From Lentihominibacter faecis (GTDB taxonomy: Bacteria; Bacillota; Clostridia; Peptostreptococcales; Anaerovoracaceae): 27,613 nt of DNA. The stretch covers positions 1-27,613 of the forward strand of contig NZ_JACRWC010000081.1 of NCBI RefSeq assembly GCF_014306095.1, given 5' to 3'. Numbering within the stretch: the stretch's first letter is position 1; each line of letters opens with the position of its first letter. The translations under genes and the position numbers were made by a program. Below, piece after piece: positions 23,606 to 27,613 of this stretch. Below the pieces are notes generated by a model, which saw nothing but the letters and a program-made list of their open reading frames with translations, was not told the origin of the DNA and searched no databases.

Positions 23606-25987
23606 TTGAAAAAGAAGAAGCGAATGCTCAGTCTACTGCTTTGTATTGCAACATTAGTTTCTCTTATACCAACCACAAGTTTTGCAGCAGGAGTATGGGA
23701 GCCCGCTCTAGAAATCAATCAGAGTAAGGTAGTCTTTGCAGGACATACATGGTGGGTGATCGGCGACGGAACCAGTGGTATATATCCACAGCCGGGTCAC
23801 GCCACGCTTCTCGCCGCAGATTACGACAGTGAATACCAAAACATTCCATTCCGTAAAGGAAGTGCAGACTCTTTTGGAAATTCAAGTCCATTTTCTACCA
23901 TCGGCCGCGGAACGATGTATTATGCAAACAATCCTTCCGGGATGTCGGCGTGGGGAACTCCCAATGAATATGGCGGAAGTACCCTACAGCAAAAATTGGT
24001 CCAGATCGCAAATAGCCTGCCGGCAAAAGATGCATCCTATATCCGGCCAAGGACCCTGACCGGAAGCGACAGCATCACCGGTCCAGTGGTCAGCAATCAA
24101 AAACTATGGCCGCTGTCCCTCGAGGAATATAATACCATAGATGTGAATGCTGTATGCCTCTACGGGGGTCAGTTTGATCATTTCTGGCTGCGTACTCCCG
24201 GTTATGGCAGGGACGGTGAAAGAGTCCGACAATGTCCCGGCCGTTATAGGGTGCCGTCATCGGCCGTCATGTTCTATAATGTTGAAGTAGACCAGGATAT
24301 CGGTGCCAGACCTGCCCTTAATGTAGATCTGTCTTCTCTCCTCTTTATCTCCAATGCAGATGATGCAAGCGGGAAACCTTCTGTATCTGTGGGAAATGGT
24401 CTTGTCGCAACAGAGGAGCCAACCGACACGGTAAAATTCACCATGAAACACACCGACCAAAATCTAAATGTCTATGCGACCCTGGGACAGAGACGACAGA
24501 CGGCGAAAACGCTCACTTTCGGTTATGCCAATGCAACCGGAGGGGCAAATCAGTATATCTCCTGTATCTTGACAAATCGCTATGGCGACATTAGGTATTA
24601 TGGCAAATTAGCCGACAGTTCCAATGCATCAAGCGGATTCTTGTATATTCCTCTTGCCGGCGTCAGAGATAATGAATACACATTATCAATCTTTTCTGAA
24701 CAAATAAACGATTCGCGCTCTACGGACTTTTGCAGTGAACCGGTGACGATGCGTGTGGTCGTCTCAGATGGTGTGGGAATCGTGAGTGATTATCGGGGTG
24801 ATCTGCATTACCATACGTGGGATCCGGATGCATGGGCATACAATGATTCTTTCCACTGGCGTGAATGTCTCGCACCAAACTGCCCGCTTCCAGACAACAG
24901 CCAAAAGGATGAATATGCGGCACATGTCTACGATCAGCAGGTGAAAGATGATATCTATAAGGCCAGTGATGCCACCTGTACAGAAGTGAAGAAATATTAC
25001 TATTCCTGCATATGCGGTGCAAAGGGAACGGAAGTATTTACCGATGGAGACCCTCTCGGGCATACCTGGGGATCCTGGCAGCGTGACGGTGCAGATCAGC
25101 ACACCCGTACCTGTTCTGCCTGCTCAGCGTCTGAATCAGAAGCATGCTCCGGTGGTACGGCCACCTGTATAAATCAGGCGGTCTGTACAAAATGCGGGGA
25201 AGCTTACGGAGCTCTCGATCCAACTAACCACACAGGTATTGTCACATGGATCCAGACATCTGCCACACACCGTTCTGTATATAATTGCTGTAACTCGACC
25301 GTTATAGCGGAGGACGCACACGAATGGAAAAATGGTGTGTGCCTTGAATGTGGCTATCGCTGTCAGCATACCGGTGGTACGGCCACCTGTTCCCAAAAAG
25401 CTGTCTGTGAGATCTGCGGCATTCAATATGGAGATTTGGATCCCGGCAATCACCAGGCAGCAAATGAATGGACACAGGAAAACGATAAACATTATCATAA
25501 ATGTATTTACGGCTGTGATACCCATCTCGATGAAACAGACTGTTTCGGCGGTACAGCTACCTGTTCCAAAAAAGCCACCTGTACCGTGTGCAGCAATACA
25601 TATGGTGCATTGGGCACGCATCGTTTGAGTCACCAGGAAGAGAAGGCGGCAACCTGTACGGAAGCTGGCAACATCGCATACTGGCATTGTTCCGTATGTA
25701 TGAAAAACTTTTTAGATCAGGCAGGAAGGCAGGAAGCATCGAATGTTGCCCTGCCTGTGCTTGAACACACCTATGGAGAATGGACGGTCACAAAGGCCCC
25801 TACCTCCCAGGAAACAGGAATTAAAACAAAAAGCTGTGTATTTTGCGGACATACTATAACCGAGTCGACTCCTGCTACCGGCGACAGTGATCAACTTTCA
25901 ATCTGGCTTTTCCTGTTTCTTTTAAGCGGTGCAGTCCTTTCATACACGGTTATGGTTTATAGACGAAAGAAGAAAAATTATTCTTAA
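23606..25987 (+). CDS. Secreted DUF6273-like protein with Cys repeats and sortase-type anchor
   Basis: 793 residues from TTG 23606, where GGAGG sits 8 bases upstream; the in-frame ATG at 23591 overlaps that ribosome site and has none itself. Residues 1-27 are a signal peptide (KKKKR, hydrophobic core, SFA cleavage). About 30-250 resembles DUF6273 (INQSKVVFAGHTWWVIGDG, WLRTPGYGRDG, GARPALNVDLSSLLF). About 265-385 is probably a beta-sandwich. From about 395 there are Cys/His-rich modules, three with GGTATC plus CxxC (516, 590, 648). The end is PATGD (756-760), a hydrophobic helix and RRKKK, a non-classical LPxTG-like wall anchor. It is probably displayed on the cell surface. Ligand unknown. Confidence 0.85.
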   Translation: MKKKKRMLSLLLCIATLVSLIPTTSFAAGVWEPALEINQSKVVFAGHTWWVIGDGTSGIYPQPGHATLLAADYDSEYQNIPFRKGSADSFGNSSPFSTIGRGTMYYANNPSGMSAWGTPNEYGGSTLQQKLVQIANSLPAKDASYIRPRTLTGSDSITGPVVSNQKLWPLSLEEYNTIDVNAVCLYGGQFDHFWLRTPGYGRDGERVRQCPGRYRVPSSAVMFYNVEVDQDIGARPALNVDLSSLLFISNADDASGKPSVSVGNGLVATEEPTDTVKFTMKHTDQNLNVYATLGQRRQTAKTLTFGYANATGGANQYISCILTNRYGDIRYYGKLADSSNASSGFLYIPLAGVRDNEYTLSIFSEQINDSRSTDFCSEPVTMRVVVSDGVGIVSDYRGDLHYHTWDPDAWAYNDSFHWRECLAPNCPLPDNSQKDEYAAHVYDQQVKDDIYKASDATCTEVKKYYYSCICGAKGTEVFTDGDPLGHTWGSWQRDGADQHTRTCSACSASESEACSGGTATCINQAVCTKCGEAYGALDPTNHTGIVTWIQTSATHRSVYNCCNSTVIAEDAHEWKNGVCLECGYRCQHTGGTATCSQKAVCEICGIQYGDLDPGNHQAANEWTQENDKHYHKCIYGCDTHLDETDCFGGTATCSKKATCTVCSNTYGALGTHRLSHQEEKAATCTEAGNIAYWHCSVCMKNFLDQAGRQEASNVALPVLEHTYGEWTVTKAPTSQETGIKTKSCVFCGHTITESTPATGDSDQLSIWLFLFLLSGAVLSYTVMVYRRKKKNYS
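25149..25390 (+). repeat. Direct repeat inside the Cys-module region
   Basis: The 20-mer CCGGTGGTACGGCCACCTGT occurs identically at 25149-25168 and 25371-25390, with a diverged third copy near 25550. It encodes the GGTATC core of successive modules spaced 74 and 58 residues. Near-identity at the DNA level suggests fairly recent internal duplication. Confidence 0.85.
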
Positions 25988-26031
25988 ATTTTTATAACGA
26001 TATGATTTCGGCGGTAAAACGATGTCATTTT

Positions 26032-26063
26032 TGTAACATCTCAGCTCCGGCCGAAATGTTACA
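26032..26063. repeat. Inverted repeat TGTAACAT/ATGTTACA
   Basis: An 8-bp perfect inverted repeat with a 16-base spacer in the 407-base stretch without a firm gene (25988-26394). A second pair, TTTCGGC/GCCGAAA, interlaces with it. No T-run follows, so it is not a terminator; role unknown. Confidence 0.5.
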
Positions 26064-26133
26064 CGATCGGTTTAAGCCGAAGACATGATCATAGATCCAG
26101 ATTTTACGGCATGATCTTTTTTACAGATTATAA

Positions 26134-26176
26134 AATCCCGAACCATTGAAATTTCAACAGGTTCGGGATTTGTTTT
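26134..26176. terminator. Bidirectional-looking terminator
   Basis: An 11-bp perfect stem AATCCCGAACC/GGTTCGGGATT (26134-26144 with 26160-26170). Its loop holds the palindrome TTGAAATTTCAA. On plus TGTTTTC follows; on minus TTTATAA follows. It can end the secreted-protein transcript from the left and minus-strand transcripts from the right. Confidence 0.8.
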
Positions 26177-26187
26177 CTTAAAAACGT

Positions 26188-26289
26188 CTATTCAAACTCT
26201 TCGAGGTATTTTGTATAGCATGATGAATACACTGGAATTTCAACGCTTTTAATCTCTGCTATCAGTATTTTTATCCCCTGTGAACTCAT
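26188..26289 (-). CDS. Possible 33-aa ORF or gene remnant
   Basis: The minus-strand frame from ATG 26289 reads MSSQGIKILIAEIKSVEIPV and continues to YLEEFE, stopping at 26188, just before the terminator. No ribosome site is visible, and an in-frame stop lies upstream. The residue pattern looks protein-like and the terminator follows at once, which suggests the tail of a decayed gene, but chance cannot be excluded. Elsewhere between 26190 and 26394 I see only AT-rich sequence. Confidence 0.25.
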   Translation of the reverse strand: MSSQGIKILIAEIKSVEIPVYSSCYTKYLEEFE

Positions 26290-26394
26290 TTTCAACGATT
26301 TATAGAATCATTTTAGAATCACTATCATTGCCAATTACAGATTATGATACTAAAGTGATGTAATACAACCAGACTAAACACTTAGGAAATAACT

Positions 26395-27598
26395 CTACCT
26401 CCCGCAGCAATGCTTATACTTCTTCCCGCTCCCACAAGGACATTTTTCATTTCTCCCGATTTTTCTGTTTCTTTTCTTATGTAGTTCAACTCTCCGGGCT
26501 GCATTCTCTGCACCTAATAGTTTCAGCCTGTCAAAATCGCCTTCATCTATTTCATCAATTGAAAACTCTCTTCCTGATACATTTAATAACTGTCCGTTCT
26601 TATCATATGCAAGTTCTATACAGGCTCTTCTTTCTTCATTATTCCATATCATGGTAGCAAATATATAATCCTGCTTTTCATTCATGCCTATGGAGGCAAT
26701 GCCCTCCTGTTTTACAAAGCAAGTCATTTTAACTGATTTTCCATCTCCGCCAAATATTACTGGGAATTCCCTCTTCTCAATACTCTGGCGATTATATACT
26801 GCATTGATATTCTCCTCAAAGTTTTTTCTTCCGTCGTATGATAAATTCAGCAGATATGAAGATAGCCATACCTTGTTTTCTTCACTTCCTTTTTCTATCA
26901 CGCTGATCATTTTCATAAACAAAGGTTGCATATCTTGTACTGGTTTTTTTACTGACGGGCCCTTTGCGTATAAAGCTCCGAAATATTTGTCCAAATCCTC
27001 TCGATAACCAGCGTAAAAATATTTGCTATCTGGATCTAAATCTTCCATTTTATAAGTATAGCAGTTATCTTTAATGTACATTCCCAGATGATCCAGTTCA
27101 TCGTATAGTGCAAGTGTGGGTACCGTTGTTGCTGCTTTTCGCTGCATCAGATAGTGCATAAAAATCAGCGGTGATTCAAAATATTCGCTATATACAATCA
27201 GATCATCAACAGATATGCTTATGGCATCACTTTTCAACTTGAAGAAACCCATTTTCTCCGCTCTTGCAGCAACCTCATTGATGTTATCAACTGTTACTGA
27301 AATCTGATAAATGTAATTATAGTCAGCTTTATTCACCGCTAACTTCTTAGTCTTATCCTGATTATAGAACTCTGCAGTTGAGTTTGAATTTATATATTCA
27401 GCTGTTCTATCACACTGATGGTCTGCCTTCTCAATCAGAGTCCTATATGATTTTACATGAGCTGGATAATCTGTAAGTGGAGATGTATATACAAATGCAC
27501 CAGCCTTAACTTCTATAATCAGAAGCGTATCATGATATACTATCAGAATGTCATTTTCTGCGAGTTTTTTCATAGAACCGCTAATTGGATAATAATTA
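26395..27598 (-). CDS. PD-(D/E)xK nuclease-like protein with SEC-C motif, N-terminus cut off
   Basis: The frame stays open from the adapter junction (27598) through the ATG at 27573, reading NYYPISGSMKKLAENDILIV, so that ATG is probably internal and the true start is lost. About 400 residues remain. Near the N-terminus, ENDILIV...LLIIEVKAG gives Asp, then Glu-x-Lys 13 residues later (Asp8, Glu21 and Lys23 counted from the ATG), the PD-(D/E)xK core seen in NERD and other restriction-like nucleases. The middle is helical and unrecognised. The C-terminus is a SEC-C zinc motif, CPCGSGKKYKHCCGR, preceded by a basic stretch. SEC-C binds zinc in SecA and many other proteins. A nuclease role in DNA repair or defence is inference. 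Confidence 0.8.
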
Positions 27599-27613
27599 CT
27601 GTCTCTTATACAC
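27599..27613 (-). other. Nextera/Tn5 mosaic-end adapter at right edge
   Basis: CTGTCTCTTATACAC is the first 15 bases of the reverse-complemented mosaic end, facing inward opposite to the left copy. It is a library artefact; genomic sequence ends at 27598. Confidence 0.96.

Noticed and set aside
26082..26122. Weak GATCAT/ATGATC hairpin followed by six T after the secreted-protein gene
   Set aside because: Only 6 bp with a loop of about 18 bases; the much stronger hairpin at 26134-26170 is the better terminator.
1..27613. A real transposon bounded by Tn5 mosaic ends
   Set aside because: No transposase or IS50 sequence is present, the ends sit exactly at the sequence edges, and the base before the left copy matches the Nextera adapter.
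1..27613. tRNA, rRNA, CRISPR arrays, insertion sequences
   Set aside because: I saw no tRNA-like or rRNA sequence, no regularly spaced repeats and no transposase frames. A tRNAscan or CRISPR search would be the formal test.

Overview
The window reads as part of a chromosome from an anaerobic gut-type Firmicute (class Clostridia; a Lachnospiraceae- or Anaerovoracaceae-like bacterium). The signs are AGGAGG-type ribosome sites throughout, a glycyl-radical activating enzyme, a FeoA-FeoB fusion, a DUF5688-type protein and a DUF6273-like wall-anchored protein. This placement is inference from gene content. Both ends of the window carry the Nextera/Tn5 mosaic end (full 19 bp at the left, 15 bp at the right). 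The edges are therefore library artefacts, and both terminal genes are cut.

Layout, with almost everything on the minus strand. (1) 21-1570: two unknown genes, the second a TPR-like protein missing its C-terminus. (2) 1632-8255: a six-gene operon headed by a TetR regulator, then FGGY sugar kinase, class II aldolase, GtrA membrane protein, GSAM-like aminotransferase and class-3 aldehyde dehydrogenase. It has a clear promoter with a GTGAAT-N4-ATTCAC operator candidate. (3) 8417-11510: a small membrane protein, an HTH protein divergent from a membrane-anchored Ser/Thr kinase (plus strand), and a DUF5688-like protein. (4) 11666-15567: HD phosphohydrolase, FeoAB ferrous iron transporter and a glycyl-radical-enzyme activase with no partner enzyme in view. 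(5) 15715-20845: a purine salvage operon of a divergent adenine deaminase paralogue, a canonical adenine deaminase and an NCS2 purine permease. Its promoter overlaps a PurR-box-like inverted repeat, and its leader carries a structured element whose closing stem competes with a terminator. (6) 21159-23415: MgtE and a TRIC-family channel, preceded by a 40-codon leader ORF inside an attenuator. (7) 23606-25987 (plus): a large secreted, Cys-repeat, sortase-anchor-like protein. (8) 26395-27598: a 5'-truncated PD-(D/E)xK-like nuclease with a C-terminal SEC-C zinc motif.

The two most interesting signals are regulatory. In the mgtE leader, a short ORF with a strong Shine-Dalgarno site is interwoven with an antiterminator, a terminator and an SD-sequestering repeat. 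The adenine deaminase leader combines a PurBox with an unidentified pseudoknot-capable RNA that looks like an ON switch. I could run no homology searches. Family names rest on recognised motifs, and structures were paired by eye.
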